This document shows positions 34,205 to 42,759 of a stretch of 64,000 nucleotides of DNA, piece by piece. The DNA lies in assembly GCF_945957525.1 (NCBI RefSeq), contig NZ_CAMFLA010000002.1, positions 62,001-126,000 of the forward strand, read 5' to 3'. The position numbers were made by a program, and so were the translations under genes. Each line of letters opens with the position of its first letter. Positions within the stretch are counted from its first letter, which is position 1. The notes beneath the pieces were generated by a model that was not told the DNA's origin, ran no database searches, and saw only the letters and a program-made list of their open reading frames with translations. Origin of the DNA: an uncultured Aquitalea sp. (GTDB taxonomy: Bacteria; Pseudomonadota; Gammaproteobacteria; Burkholderiales; Chromobacteriaceae).

Positions 34205-35479
34205 TTATTCCCAGCGGATCAGCGCGTACAGCTTCTTGCCGCGCTTGAGCAGGGTGTATTCGCCAAACAGGCGGTCGGCGTCGCCGAAACGGTATTCCAG
34301 GCTGTCGGCCTTGACGCCGTTGATGCTGACCGCGCCGCTCTGGATGAAGGTGCGTGCCTCGCTCTTGGATTTGGCCAGACCGCCGGCGGCCAGTGCGTCG
34401 ATCAGATTATCGGCGTCGCGCGGCAGAGCGAGAGAAGGCAGGCCGTCTTGCGCCAGTTGGGCGAAGTCGTCGGCGGTGAGGCTGGTCAGGTCATTGCTGA
34501 ACAGGCTGGCGGTGATGCGTTGGGCAGCTTCCAGCGCTGTTTTGCCATGCACCAGCTCGGTCACCTGTTCGGCGAGGATGCGCTGGCCTTCCGGCTTGCC
34601 TTCACGGGTTTTGTCGGCCTCTTCGATGGCGGCGATCTCGGCCACGGACAGGAAGGAGAAGTAGCGCAGGAATTTGTAGACGTCGGCGTCGGCGGTACCC
34701 AGCCAGAACTGGTAAAAGGCGTAAGGCGAGGTCTTTTTGGCGTCCAGCCAGATAGTGCCGGACTCGGTCTTGCCGAATTTGGTGCCGTCGGCCTTGGTGA
34801 CCAGCGGCATGGTCAGGCCGAAGACTTGCTGCTGGTTCAGGCGGCGGGTGAGGTCGGTGCCGGCGGTGATGTTGCCCCACTGGTCGGAACCGCCGATCTG
34901 CAGCTTGCAGCCCAGGCGCTTATTCAGTTCGGCGAAGTCGTAGCCTTGCAGCAGGCTGTAGGAGAACTCGGTGTAGGAAATGCCCTGGTCGTCGCGGTTG
35001 ATGCGCTGCTGCACGGCTTCTTTCTTGATCATGGCGTTGACGGAGAAATGTTTGCCGATGTCGCGCAGGAATTCCAGTGCGCCCATGCTGCCGAACCAGT
35101 CGTAGTTGTTGGCCATGACTGCGGCGTTCTCGCCTTCAAAGGTGAGGAAGGGAGCCACCTGGGCGCGAATCTTGTCCACCCAGCCGGCGATGACGTCGGG
35201 CGTGTTGAGCTTGCGTTCGGTGGCCTTGAAGCTGGGATCGCCAATCATGCCGGTGGCGCCGCCCACCAGAGCGACGGGTTGGTGGCCGGCTTGCTGGAAG
35301 CGACGCAGCATGAGGATGGGCACCAGACTGCCGATGTGCAGACTGTCGGCAGTGGGATCGAAGCCGCAATACAGGGTGATCTGTTCCCGTGCCATTAGCT
35401 CGGACAGGGCCGCTGCGTCAGTGGTTTGCGCGATCAGCCCGCGTGCTTCCAGATCTTCCATCAGTGATGCTTGCTTCAT
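34205..35479 (-). CDS. tyrS: Tyrosyl-tRNA synthetase
   Basis: 424 residues, identical in length to E. coli TyrS. Class I motifs are HIGSL (HIGH) and KFGKTESG (KMSKS), and a C-terminal S4 RNA-binding domain is present ([13 protein letters not shown]). The start at 35479 ([10 protein letters not shown]) follows GGAGAGGG; an in-frame ATG seven codons earlier is less well placed. Confidence 0.96.
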   Translation of the reverse strand: MKQASLMEDLEARGLIAQTTDAAALSELMAREQITLYCGFDPTADSLHIGSLVPILMLRRFQQAGHQPVALVGGATGMIGDPSFKATERKLNTPDVIAGWVDKIRAQVAPFLTFEGENAAVMANNYDWFGSMGALEFLRDIGKHFSVNAMIKKEAVQQRINRDDQGISYTEFSYSLLQGYDFAELNKRLGCKLQIGGSDQWGNITAGTDLTRRLNQQQVFGLTMPLVTKADGTKFGKTESGTIWLDAKKTSPYAFYQFWLGTADADVYKFLRYFSFLSVAEIAAIEEADKTREGKPEGQRILAEQVTELVHGKTALEAAQRITASLFSNDLTSLTADDFAQLAQDGLPSLALPRDADNLIDALAAGGLAKSKSEARTFIQSGAVSINGVKADSLEYRFGDADRLFGEYTLLKRGKKLYALIRWE

Positions 35480-35798
35480 TACCCTCTCCGACACATTCAT
35501 GAATGGGACTGCCGTTTCGCGCCAAGAAGTTTGTCTTCGCGCCGTCGCGACAGCAGTCGCCGCAAAAGCGTCAATACTACCGCAAAACCCTCTTTCTGCC
35601 GACTCTTAGGCTGTGGCGCTTTACGCTTGTTAACCGCTTGGCCATTGTCTGAGCGGGGCGATCTGGTCCAAACTGACGGTTTCATCTGAATATCGCCAAT
35701 GCCAGCCCATTCGCGTGTTGCCCTTAGCGGCGTGCGCGCTCGGTTTTGCATGGCGCCTTGTTGGCGAAGTGATTCATCTTGTATGCGAGGTTGGCCGA
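35480..35798. other. Divergent intergenic region, tyrS / cytochrome b561
   Basis: About 320 bases with no credible gene. It must hold the leftward tyrS promoter and the rightward cytochrome promoter; neither could be placed. Confidence 0.4.
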
Positions 35799-35799
35799 A
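35790..35799 (+). repeat. GTTGGCCGAA motif overlapping a start codon
   Basis: The last A of the motif is the first base of the ATG of the cytochrome b561 gene, so the motif lies between the ribosome site and the start. Confidence 0.8.
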
Positions 35800-36458
35800 T
35801 GGCGAGCAAGATCAAGGTTTGGGATTTGCCCACGCGTTTGTTTCATTGGAGCCTGGCGGCGCTGTTCGGCGGCATGTGGTTTACCGGTGAGCAGGGTGGG
35901 GACTGGCTGCATTATCACGTGCTATGCGGCGAGGCGATCGGCGGGCTGCTGCTTTTTCGCCTGGTGTGGGGTGTGGCAGGCAGCGACACCGCGCGTTTCA
36001 GTCAGTTCATCAAGGGGCCAGCGGCCATTCGTCGCTATCTGAAGGGCGAAATGACCGAGGCGGAGCAGCCGGGTCACAATCCGCTGGGCGGCCTCATGGT
36101 GCTGGCCTTGTTGCTGGCTCTGTTGGCGCAGGTGGTGAGCGGCCTGTTTGCTACCGATGTCGATAGTTATCTGTTTGACGGCCCGCTGGCCAAGCTGGTT
36201 GCCAGCGGCGCGTCGGAATCCATCACCGCCTTGCATAAGGGCTTCTTCAATGTGCTGTTGGCGTTGGTGGGTTTGCACGTGGCCGCCATCCTGGCTTACC
36301 GCTTCATCAAGGGCAAAAATCTGGTCAAGCCGATGATTACCGGCCGCAAGCAGGTGGAGGGCGAAGCGACTGCGCTGCGTTTTCGCCCGGCCTGGCTGGG
36401 CCTGGCGACACTGATAGTGACGGGCGGAGGGGTAATGTTGTTGCTGTCGCGTTTGTAA
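35799..36458 (+). CDS. Cytochrome b561 family membrane protein
   Basis: 219 residues, four main transmembrane helices. The N terminus KVWDLPTRLFHWSLAALF is the classic start of Ni/Fe-hydrogenase-type cytochrome b / b561 proteins. Haem-ligand His candidates: LFHWS, HYHVL, ALHKG and GLHVA. It probably passes electrons from the quinol pool to periplasmic c-type cytochromes, and two cytochrome c' genes lie just downstream in convergent orientation. The start was chosen at MASKIKV; a longer frame lacks support. Confidence 0.9.
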   Translation: MASKIKVWDLPTRLFHWSLAALFGGMWFTGEQGGDWLHYHVLCGEAIGGLLLFRLVWGVAGSDTARFSQFIKGPAAIRRYLKGEMTEAEQPGHNPLGGLMVLALLLALLAQVVSGLFATDVDSYLFDGPLAKLVASGASESITALHKGFFNVLLALVGLHVAAILAYRFIKGKNLVKPMITGRKQVEGEATALRFRPAWLGLATLIVTGGGVMLLLSRL

Positions 36459-36475
36459 ATTGCGAACGCACCATG

Positions 36476-36501
36476 AAAAAGCCGGCGAATGCCGGCTTTT
36501 T
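36476..36501. terminator. Bidirectional terminator, cytochrome b561 / cytochrome c'
   Basis: Perfect 11-bp stem AAAAAGCCGGC / GCCGGCTTTTT, loop GAAT, between convergent genes. Confidence 0.92.
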
Positions 36502-36531
36502 CAATGGGGTGCTGCTTGTTGGGGCGCTTGT

Positions 36532-36969
36532 TTAGCGTTCCGGGCCGCGGAAGCTGTCGTGACAGGCTTTGCAGCTTTGGGCTACCACGCCGTAACTCTT
36601 CTTGATGGCCGCCAGGTCGCCACTGCGGGCGGTGCTGGAGAGGTCGTTGACCGACTTCAGGAAGTTGTCCTTGGCGCTCTGGAACTTGGCCGGCTGGCTC
36701 CAGATTTCCGGTTTGGCGCGGCTCTTGCCGTCGATGCTGCCTTGCGGGAAGTGATTGAACGGCTCGGCGGACAGTTGCTTCAGTGTGTCGGCCTGTTTAA
36801 TGAAGGCGTCTTTATTGTAGGGGTCTCGGTCGCGTACAACCATGCCCATCGGTTCGAAGGCGCGCAGGATTTTCTTGAAGCTCTGGGTGCGGACTTCGGT
36901 CGGGCTGTCGGCCATGGCGGCAGGGATGGCAAGGGCGGTCAGCAGTAGGGCGGCGAGGATTTTTTTCAT
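36532..36969 (-). CDS. Cytochrome c' (class II), copy 1
   Basis: 145 residues with signal peptide (cleavage after AMA, DSPTEV follows). C-terminal haem site CKACH in QSCKACHDSFR, as in class II four-helix cytochromes. Periplasmic; possible roles are NO binding or electron transfer. A paralogue lies directly upstream on the same strand, 83 bases away. Confidence 0.92.
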   Translation of the reverse strand: MKKILAALLLTALAIPAAMADSPTEVRTQSFKKILRAFEPMGMVVRDRDPYNKDAFIKQADTLKQLSAEPFNHFPQGSIDGKSRAKPEIWSQPAKFQSAKDNFLKSVNDLSSTARSGDLAAIKKSYGVVAQSCKACHDSFRGPER

Positions 36970-37052
36970 AGTGGCGATATTGTGTGCGGCGTTGGCGAAG
37001 AAGGCTCCCCGGTGAGTGGGGAGCCAGTCTGTTTCAGCAAGGGGCTAGTTTA

Positions 37053-37493
37053 TCAGTCCTTGCGGAAGGCGTCGTGACAGGCCTTGCAGGTTTTTTGCAC
37101 TGCGCCGAACTGCGCCTTGATGGCGGAGAGGTCGCCGGTTGCAGCCACTTGTTTCAGTTTGGCGGTTTCGGCTTTGTGAGTGTCTACGGCTTTTTGCCAA
37201 TCGGCGGGCTTGCTCCAGATTTCCGGCTTGGCGTCGGTTTCTTTGGCGGTTTTGCCGGCGGCGGTGCCTGGCGTGAAGTATTGCCAAGGTTGCTGGGCCA
37301 GCTCATCCAGGTGCGAGGCCAGCCTGGCGAACTCATCCTTGTTGTAAGCCACGTCGCCCTTGGCCATTTTGCCCATGGCGCCGACGTCTTTCTTGTACTG
37401 CTTGAATACATTCTGGCGGGCGGAGACGGGCTCGGCGGCGAAAGTCTGGCCGGCGGCCAGGACCAGCAGAGCGAAGAGCAGGATTTTCTTCAT
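37053..37493 (-). CDS. Cytochrome c' (class II), copy 2
   Basis: 146 residues from the ATG at 37493 (MKKILLFALLVLAAGQTFAA), preceded by AAGGAG. Haem site CKACH in KTCKACHDAFR at the C terminus. It is clearly paralogous to copy 1, including the PEIWSKPADWQKA stretch. The pair probably arose by tandem duplication. Confidence 0.92.
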   Translation of the reverse strand: MKKILLFALLVLAAGQTFAAEPVSARQNVFKQYKKDVGAMGKMAKGDVAYNKDEFARLASHLDELAQQPWQYFTPGTAAGKTAKETDAKPEIWSKPADWQKAVDTHKAETAKLKQVAATGDLSAIKAQFGAVQKTCKACHDAFRKD

Positions 37494-37582
37494 GAGGGGC
37501 TCCTTACAAGTGAGGGATGGATCAGTAAAAAATCGTATCACGCGAGCATGAACCCTTGAGACGGTTTATCCCTCGGAAAAAT

Positions 37583-37599
37583 CCCTTAAGTGTTAAGGG
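37583..37599. promoter_or_regulatory. 17-bp perfect palindrome in the cytochrome c' / zur gap
   Basis: CCCTTAAGTGTTAAGGG: 7-bp arms around GTG, between the divergent cytochrome c' and zur genes. Possible operator for either gene; the regulator is unknown. Confidence 0.45.
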
Positions 37600-37611
37600 T
37601 TGTTGTGTGTG

Positions 37612-37628
37612 ATGTTATACAGTAACAT
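37612..37628. promoter_or_regulatory. Zur-type operator upstream of zur
   Basis: ATGTTATACAGTAACAT: ATGTTA and TAACAT arms around TACAG. It closely matches the Zur box pattern (TGTTATA-TATAACA) of proteobacteria and lies 17 bases before the zur start, so the operon is probably repressed by its own product under zinc excess. Confidence 0.75.
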
Positions 37629-37644
37629 TTGAGACGAATTATCA

Positions 37645-38094
37645 ATGGAGCGAACCCGCATGGAGCGAGACGTCTACCTGCAGTCGGCCGAAGCGCATTG
37701 TGAGCGGCTGGGTTGCAAGCTCACGGCGCTGCGCCGGCGCGTGCTGGAGCTGGTGCTGGAGTACGACGGCGTGGTGAAGGCTTACCAGGTGCTGGCCGAT
37801 CTGCAAAAAGAGCGCGGTGTGGCCGCGCCGCCTACCGTGTACCGCGCGCTGGATTTTTTGGTGGAGCAGGGCTTGCTGCACCGGGTGGACGCGCTGAACG
37901 GATTTGTCGTCTGCAATCATTTCGAGTGCAGCCATGAGAGTCTGATTCTGGTGTGCGAGGACTGTGGCCGCGTGGAAGAACTGGACGCAGGGCAGGGCCT
38001 GGCCGCCGTTCGCGACGCCGCCGGCGCGGTCGCTTTCAACATCAAGCCGCAGAATCTGGTTCTGGCCGGCACTTGCAGAGCATGTCACGCATGA
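37645..38094 (+). CDS. zur: Zinc uptake regulator Zur (Fur family)
   Basis: 149 residues from 37645; a start at 37660 with GGAGC upstream is also possible. Fur-family winged helix (LTALRRRVLELVLEYDG, PPTVYRALDFLVEQGL), zinc ligands CNHFECSH and two CxxC pairs (CEDC, CRAC at the C terminus). The znu genes downstream and the operator upstream identify it as Zur rather than Fur. Its stop overlaps the next start (ATGA). Confidence 0.9.
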   Translation: MERTRMERDVYLQSAEAHCERLGCKLTALRRRVLELVLEYDGVVKAYQVLADLQKERGVAAPPTVYRALDFLVEQGLLHRVDALNGFVVCNHFECSHESLILVCEDCGRVEELDAGQGLAAVRDAAGAVAFNIKPQNLVLAGTCRACHA

Positions 38095-39008
38095 AAAAAA
38101 CCATCGTCAACCTGTTTACCGGTTTTCTGGGCGTGGGCAAGACCACGGCCCTGCGCCACTTGATCGCCAATCGCCCGGTCAATGAGAAATGGGCGGTCAT
38201 CGTCAATGAGTTTGGCGAGGTGGGCATAGACGGCGCGGCCCTGATGAACGACGAACTGCCGGTGGCGGAAATCGCCGGTGGCTGTCTGTGCTGCGTGGCC
38301 GGCCCGCAAATGACCGCTACCGTGGCCACCCTGTTGCGCCGCGAGCGGCCGGACCGTCTGTTGATCGAGGCCAGCGGCCTTGCGCATGCCGCCGGCGTTA
38401 TCGATGAGCTTCGCACGCCGCCGCTGGGCGATGCTTTGGAAGTGGGCGCGGTGCTGACGCTGGTGGACCCGCGCCAGTTTGTCAACCCGGATTATCTGCG
38501 TCAGCCATTGTACCGCGATCAGGTGGCCATTGCCGATGTGCTAGTGGCCAACAAGGTGGACATGGCCGATATGGAGACGCTGCAGGCCTTCCGCGAACAG
38601 GCGGGCAAGCTGTTTCCGCCCAAGTCGAGAGTGGCGGAAGTGCTGAATGGCCAACTGCAGGCGGACTGGCTGAATGACGCAGTCACCCTCAAGCCGCGCT
38701 ACCGCCCGGCCGTGCCGGTGGATGCCGCCAGTCAGTGGGATTCACAAGGCTGGACCTTCCCGCCGGAGCAATCCTTCAGCGGTGAGGCCTTAACGCAGTT
38801 TTTTGATGGTTTGCCGAAGGCGGTGCCGGGGTTGGTGCGAGCCAAGGGCGTGTTTCGCGTGCTGGATACCTGGGTGTGGCTCAACTGGGCTGAGGGTCAG
38901 TGGGGTGCCAATCAGGTGTCCTGGCGGCGTGACAGCCGTTTCGAGCTGATTGCCGGCGCTTTTGACGCCGAAGCCATCGAGCGCGAACTTCAGGCCTGCT
39001 TCGAGTAA
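38091..39008 (+). CDS. COG0523 G3E GTPase, putative zinc chaperone
   Basis: 305 residues from the ATG at 38091. CobW-like GTPase: Walker A LGVGKTTALRH, metal motif CLCC in AGGCLCCVAG, NKVD in VANKVDMAD. A CobW C-terminal domain follows. Position in a Zur-regulated operon points to the zinc-allocating (ZigA/ZagA type) subgroup rather than cobalamin or nitrile hydratase maturation. Confidence 0.88.
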   Translation: MKKTIVNLFTGFLGVGKTTALRHLIANRPVNEKWAVIVNEFGEVGIDGAALMNDELPVAEIAGGCLCCVAGPQMTATVATLLRRERPDRLLIEASGLAHAAGVIDELRTPPLGDALEVGAVLTLVDPRQFVNPDYLRQPLYRDQVAIADVLVANKVDMADMETLQAFREQAGKLFPPKSRVAEVLNGQLQADWLNDAVTLKPRYRPAVPVDAASQWDSQGWTFPPEQSFSGEALTQFFDGLPKAVPGLVRAKGVFRVLDTWVWLNWAEGQWGANQVSWRRDSRFELIAGAFDAEAIERELQACFE

Positions 39009-39017
39009 GGAACGGAC

Positions 39018-39218
39018 ATGTCGCAACATCAGCATCAACACGGCCATGACGATCATGGCCATCATCATCACGAAGCGCATCAGCATCTGACATCGTCCAA
39101 TTTCCGCATGCCTTTCAGCTTGCTGGCGATGTCGGTGGCGGAGCGCTTGTTGCTGTCGGCCGCCGGGCTGGGGGTGCTGTGGCTGGCCGTGCTTTGGGCA
39201 CTGCGGGAGGCAGCATGA
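39018..39218 (+). CDS. Small His-rich membrane protein in the zinc operon
   Basis: 66 residues with AAGGAA upstream. The first 24 residues contain 11 His (QHQHQHGHDDHGHHHHEAHQH spans it), then one transmembrane helix (LLLSAAGLGVLWLAVLWAL). It overlaps the znuC start by 4 bases. It is probably a zinc-binding membrane peptide that buffers or hands over zinc; that role is inferred from composition and operon. I know no named family. Confidence 0.8.
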   Translation: MSQHQHQHGHDDHGHHHHEAHQHLTSSNFRMPFSLLAMSVAERLLLSAAGLGVLWLAVLWALREAA

Positions 39219-39958
39219 GGCTGGCGCTGGATAACGTCACGGTGTCCTATCAGCGGCATCCGGCGGTGCATCATGTCAGCGGCGGTTTTGCCATGGGCGA
39301 GGCTACCGCCATCTTCGGCCCCAACGGCGCCGGCAAGAGCACCTTGCTCAAAGCCATGGTGGGCGCGCTCAAGCCGGATCAGGGGAAGGTGACGATGGAG
39401 GGCATGAGCCGCAAGGATATCGCCTATCTGCCGCAGCAGTCGGAAATCGACCGCAGTTTGCCGGTAACCGTGCTGGAACTGGTAGCCACCGGTTTGTGGC
39501 ACCAGAGCGGGCCCTTCGGCAAGCTTGGCCGGCCGGGCATGGGCCGCGCGCTGGATGCGCTGGAGCAGGTGGGGCTGGCGGATTTTGCGCCGCGCACCAT
39601 CGCCGCCTTGTCCAGCGGGCAATTCCAGCGGGTGTTGTTCGCCCGCATCCTGTTGCAGGACGCGCGAGTAATCCTGCTGGACGAGCCCTTCAACGCGATG
39701 GACGCCAAGACAACGCACGATTTGTTGCAGCTGGTGAAGCGCTGGCAGCAAGAGGGGCGCACCGTTATCGCCGTGCTGCACGATGAAGAGCAGGTGCGGC
39801 AGTACTTTCCGCACACCTTGTTGTTGGCGCGCGAGGTGGTTGCCTGGGGCGATACCCGCAACGTGCTGACGGTCGACAAGCTGCGCCGCGCGGTGGAAAC
39901 GGCGGCCCACTGGCAAGCGCGCGCGCCCATTTGTCAGACCGAAGGAGTCGAGGCGTGA
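39215..39958 (+). CDS. znuC: Zinc ABC transporter ATP-binding protein ZnuC
   Basis: 247 residues. Walker A FGPNGAGKST, signature LSSGQFQRVLFARIL, Walker B VILLDEPFNAMD, switch His in AVLHDEEQV. Starts at the ATG overlapping the His-rich peptide stop. Confidence 0.92.
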   Translation: MRLALDNVTVSYQRHPAVHHVSGGFAMGEATAIFGPNGAGKSTLLKAMVGALKPDQGKVTMEGMSRKDIAYLPQQSEIDRSLPVTVLELVATGLWHQSGPFGKLGRPGMGRALDALEQVGLADFAPRTIAALSSGQFQRVLFARILLQDARVILLDEPFNAMDAKTTHDLLQLVKRWQQEGRTVIAVLHDEEQVRQYFPHTLLLAREVVAWGDTRNVLTVDKLRRAVETAAHWQARAPICQTEGVEA

Positions 39959-40833
39959 TGCAACATTTGTACGAACTGCTGGTGTCGCCCTTTGTCGACT
40001 TCGCCTTCATGCGCCGTGCGCTGGTGGGCTGCCTCGCGCTGGCGCTGGGCTCGGGGCCCATCGGACTGTTTCTGGTGATGCGCCGCATGAGCCTGATGGG
40101 CGACGCCATGAGCCATGCCGTACTGCCCGGTGCGGCGGTGGGCTTCATGCTGGCTGGCCTCAGTCTGCCGGCCATGAGTCTGGGCGGTTTCTTTGCCGGC
40201 GTGCTGGTGGCAGCGCTGTCGGGTCTGGCCACCCGCTATGCCGGGGTGAAGGAAGATGCCAGTTTTGCCGGCTTCTATCTGCTGTCGCTGTCCATTGGTG
40301 TGCTGCTGGTGTCCCGCAGCGGCAACAACGTGGACCTGATGCATATCCTGTTTGGCTCGGTGCTGGCGGTGGATGATGCCGCGCTGTTGCTGGTAGCCAT
40401 TGTCGCCACCATTACGCTGGTGGCCTTGTCGGTGATCTATCGCCCCTTGCTGCTGGAAAGCCTGGACCCGGTATTCCTGCGTTCGGTAGGTGCGCGCGGC
40501 GGCATCTGGCACATGGCATTCCTGATGCTGGTGGTGCTGAATCTGGTGGCGGGTTTTCAGGCCTTGGGCACATTGATGGCTGTAGGCCTGATGATGCTGC
40601 CGGCCATTACCGCGCGGCTTTGGTCGGACAGCGTTGAGGGCATGCTGGCGGTGGCGGTAGGCGTGGCTTTTGCCAGTGGGCTTGGCGGCTTGCTGTTGTC
40701 TTATCACTTCGAACTCCCATCCGGGCCGGCCATCATCCTGCTGGCCGGGCTGGTGTACATCGTTTCCCTGCTGTTTGCGCCGGTAGGCGGTGCTTTGCCG
40801 CGCTACATCCGCGCGCGCCATCTCGAATCCTGA
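39958..40833 (+). CDS. znuB: Zinc ABC transporter permease ZnuB
   Basis: 291 residues, ABC-3 family with about eight helices: MRRMSLMGDAMSHAVLPGAA is a conserved family stretch, as is GTLMAVGLMMLPAITARL. The ATG at 39958 overlaps the znuC stop by one base (TGATG). Confidence 0.92.
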   Translation: MQHLYELLVSPFVDFAFMRRALVGCLALALGSGPIGLFLVMRRMSLMGDAMSHAVLPGAAVGFMLAGLSLPAMSLGGFFAGVLVAALSGLATRYAGVKEDASFAGFYLLSLSIGVLLVSRSGNNVDLMHILFGSVLAVDDAALLLVAIVATITLVALSVIYRPLLLESLDPVFLRSVGARGGIWHMAFLMLVVLNLVAGFQALGTLMAVGLMMLPAITARLWSDSVEGMLAVAVGVAFASGLGGLLLSYHFELPSGPAIILLAGLVYIVSLLFAPVGGALPRYIRARHLES

Positions 40834-40843
40834 AAGGACTCTC

Positions 40844-41731
40844 ATGAACAAGATTGCCTTGGGCCTGATGCTGGCCAGTTTGACCCTGCCCGCTTGGGCG
40901 GCGAAGTTGCCCGTTGTTGCCAGTTTCACTGTGGTGGCTGATCTCACCCGGCAGATCGGCGGGGATCGGGTGGATGTCTCCACGCTGGTGGGCCCGGATG
41001 GCGATGCGCATGTATTCCAACCCAGTCCGGCGGATGTGAAGCGCGTTGCCGGCGCCAAAGTGTTTGTGGTGAATGGCCTTGGCATGGAAGGCTGGATGAC
41101 GCGTTTGACCAAGGCGTCCAGCTTCAAGGGTGTGCTGGTGGAAGCTGGCAAGGGCGTGAAAACCATCAAGGCGTCGGCCGAAGAGGGTGAGGGGCACGGC
41201 CATGACACCATGGACCCCCACGCCTGGCATGATCCGCAGCGCGTGCAGGTGTATATCCGCAATATTGCCGACGGCCTGATCAAGGCCGACCCCGCCGGCA
41301 AGGCGGAGTACGACAAGCGTGCGGCAGACTTCTCTGCGCGAGTGAAGCAGTTGGATGATTGGGCGGCCCAGCGCTTTGCCGCCGTGCCGTCCGCGCGCCG
41401 CAAGATGCTGACCACGCATGACGCCTTCGGCTATCTGGGCAATCGTTACGGCATTCGCCTGCTGGCCATTCAGGGCGTCAGCACCGAGGCGGAGGCCTCG
41501 GCCAAGGGCGTGGCCCAGTTGGTGCGGCAAGTGCGCAAGGAGCAGGTGGACGCCGTATTCATGGAAAACATGAGCGACAAGCGTCTGCTGGAGCAGTTGT
41601 CGAAAGAGGCGGGCGTGAAGGTGGGCGGCAAGCTGTATGCCGATGCGCTGTCGCCGGCCAAGGGTCCGGCCGCCACCTGGCAGGACATGTTCCGTTATAA
41701 CGTGGACACGATTCTGAAGTCGGTAAAGTAA
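40844..41731 (+). CDS. znuA: Zinc-binding periplasmic protein ZnuA
   Basis: 295 residues from the ATG at 40844 (AAAGGA upstream). Signal peptide ending AWA. Metal ligands as in cluster A-I proteins: His in DAHVFQPSPAD, His in MDPHAWHDP, His in TTHDAFGYL and a late acidic site. The His/Glu-rich loop (EEGEGHGHD) is short compared with enterobacterial ZnuA. Last gene of the operon. A stem (41740-41747 with 41758-41765) follows but lacks a T tract. Confidence 0.92.
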   Translation: MNKIALGLMLASLTLPAWAAKLPVVASFTVVADLTRQIGGDRVDVSTLVGPDGDAHVFQPSPADVKRVAGAKVFVVNGLGMEGWMTRLTKASSFKGVLVEAGKGVKTIKASAEEGEGHGHDTMDPHAWHDPQRVQVYIRNIADGLIKADPAGKAEYDKRAADFSARVKQLDDWAAQRFAAVPSARRKMLTTHDAFGYLGNRYGIRLLAIQGVSTEAEASAKGVAQLVRQVRKEQVDAVFMENMSDKRLLEQLSKEAGVKVGGKLYADALSPAKGPAATWQDMFRYNVDTILKSVK

Positions 41732-41783
41732 GCCCGGTGGCTGAGCGTTGCGCCCCTCGCTCAGCAAGGGCAAGGGCGCTCGG

Positions 41784-42452
41784 CTAGCCCAGCGCCAGTG
41801 TCGCCAGCCGGTAAACTCCCATGCCGGCCACGGCCAGCCCCGCGATCAGCCGGACTGGCCGTTTTTGCATCCAGAGGCGCAAGGTGTCGGCGAAAACGCC
41901 CATCAGCAGCAGATTGGGCAATGTGCCCAAACCAAAGGCCAGCATCATCAGCGCACCTTGGGGGGCGGAGCCGGTAGCCAGAGCCGACAGGGATGCACTG
42001 TAGACCAGACCGCAGGGCAGCCAGCCCCATAGCGCGCCGGCCAGCAGCGCGGCTGGCCAGTGGCGGATGGGGAGCAGTCGGGCGGTAAGTGGCTGGATGC
42101 GGCGCCACACTGGGCGGCCCAGCGATTCCATGTTGGTGATGGCGCGGGAGAGCCCCGCCAGGTACAGGCCCATGGCGATCAGCATCAGGTTGGCCAGCAC
42201 CAGGAGCGCAGTTTGCGCCGGGTTTGCCGCCAGCAGGGTCAGCCCGGCCCCGGCGAGGCCGGCCAGCAGCGCGCCGATCAGCACATAACTGCCGATGCGG
42301 CCGGCATTGTAGGCCAGCATGATGGTCCAGCGACGCTGATGAGGAGGAAGGTTGAGCGTCAGCGCGGCGACAATGCCGCCGCACATGCCCATGCAATGGC
42401 CGCCGCCGAGCAGGCCGGCAAGGAAAACCACCCAGAAGCTGGTTTCGATCAT
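41784..42452 (-). CDS. UreH/DsbD-like transmembrane protein (sulfite exporter TauE/SafE-type annotation)
   Basis: 222 residues from MIETSFWVVFLAG. About six helices with the metal-like motif GGGHCMGMCGGI in the first and WGWLPCGLVYS in a later helix, the signature of the DsbD_2 (UreH-like) family. Members often accompany cytochrome oxidase or metal-handling genes. The partner here is unclear. Confidence 0.85.
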   Translation of the reverse strand: MIETSFWVVFLAGLLGGGHCMGMCGGIVAALTLNLPPHQRRWTIMLAYNAGRIGSYVLIGALLAGLAGAGLTLLAANPAQTALLVLANLMLIAMGLYLAGLSRAITNMESLGRPVWRRIQPLTARLLPIRHWPAALLAGALWGWLPCGLVYSASLSALATGSAPQGALMMLAFGLGTLPNLLLMGVFADTLRLWMQKRPVRLIAGLAVAGMGVYRLATLALG

Positions 42453-42759
42453 TGGCGTGTCTGTTGTGTAAATCCCTATTCTAACAGAGGGTGCCACAGG
42501 ACAGATTGCCTCATTTTTCAGCGAAAATTGACAAGGTAATGTCGTGAAAGAGCCAAATTCTGTTTGGCATTTCGTTTGCTGTGCATCTAGAAAAAATATA
42601 GGCAAGTTCCGATCGTTCTATCTGGTAAAACAGATTGATACCTCGGAAAATGCACAATCGTTTCGGCAACAACGGGGACGGCCAAGCATAGGCCGCGTTG
42701 CCGGAATTTCAAAAGTGTAACGACCAAGATGGAAAACTGGGGAAACAGTGAGGAAACCA
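42453..42759. other. Divergent intergenic region
   Basis: About 300 AT-rich bases between the DsbD-like gene and the enoyl-CoA hydratase gene, holding both promoters. A TTGACA at about 42528 lacks a well-spaced -10. No gene seen. Confidence 0.4.

Noticed and set aside
41740-41765. Hairpin after znuA as a terminator
   Set aside because: The 8-bp stem has no T tract; termination there is uncertain, so it is mentioned only with znuA.
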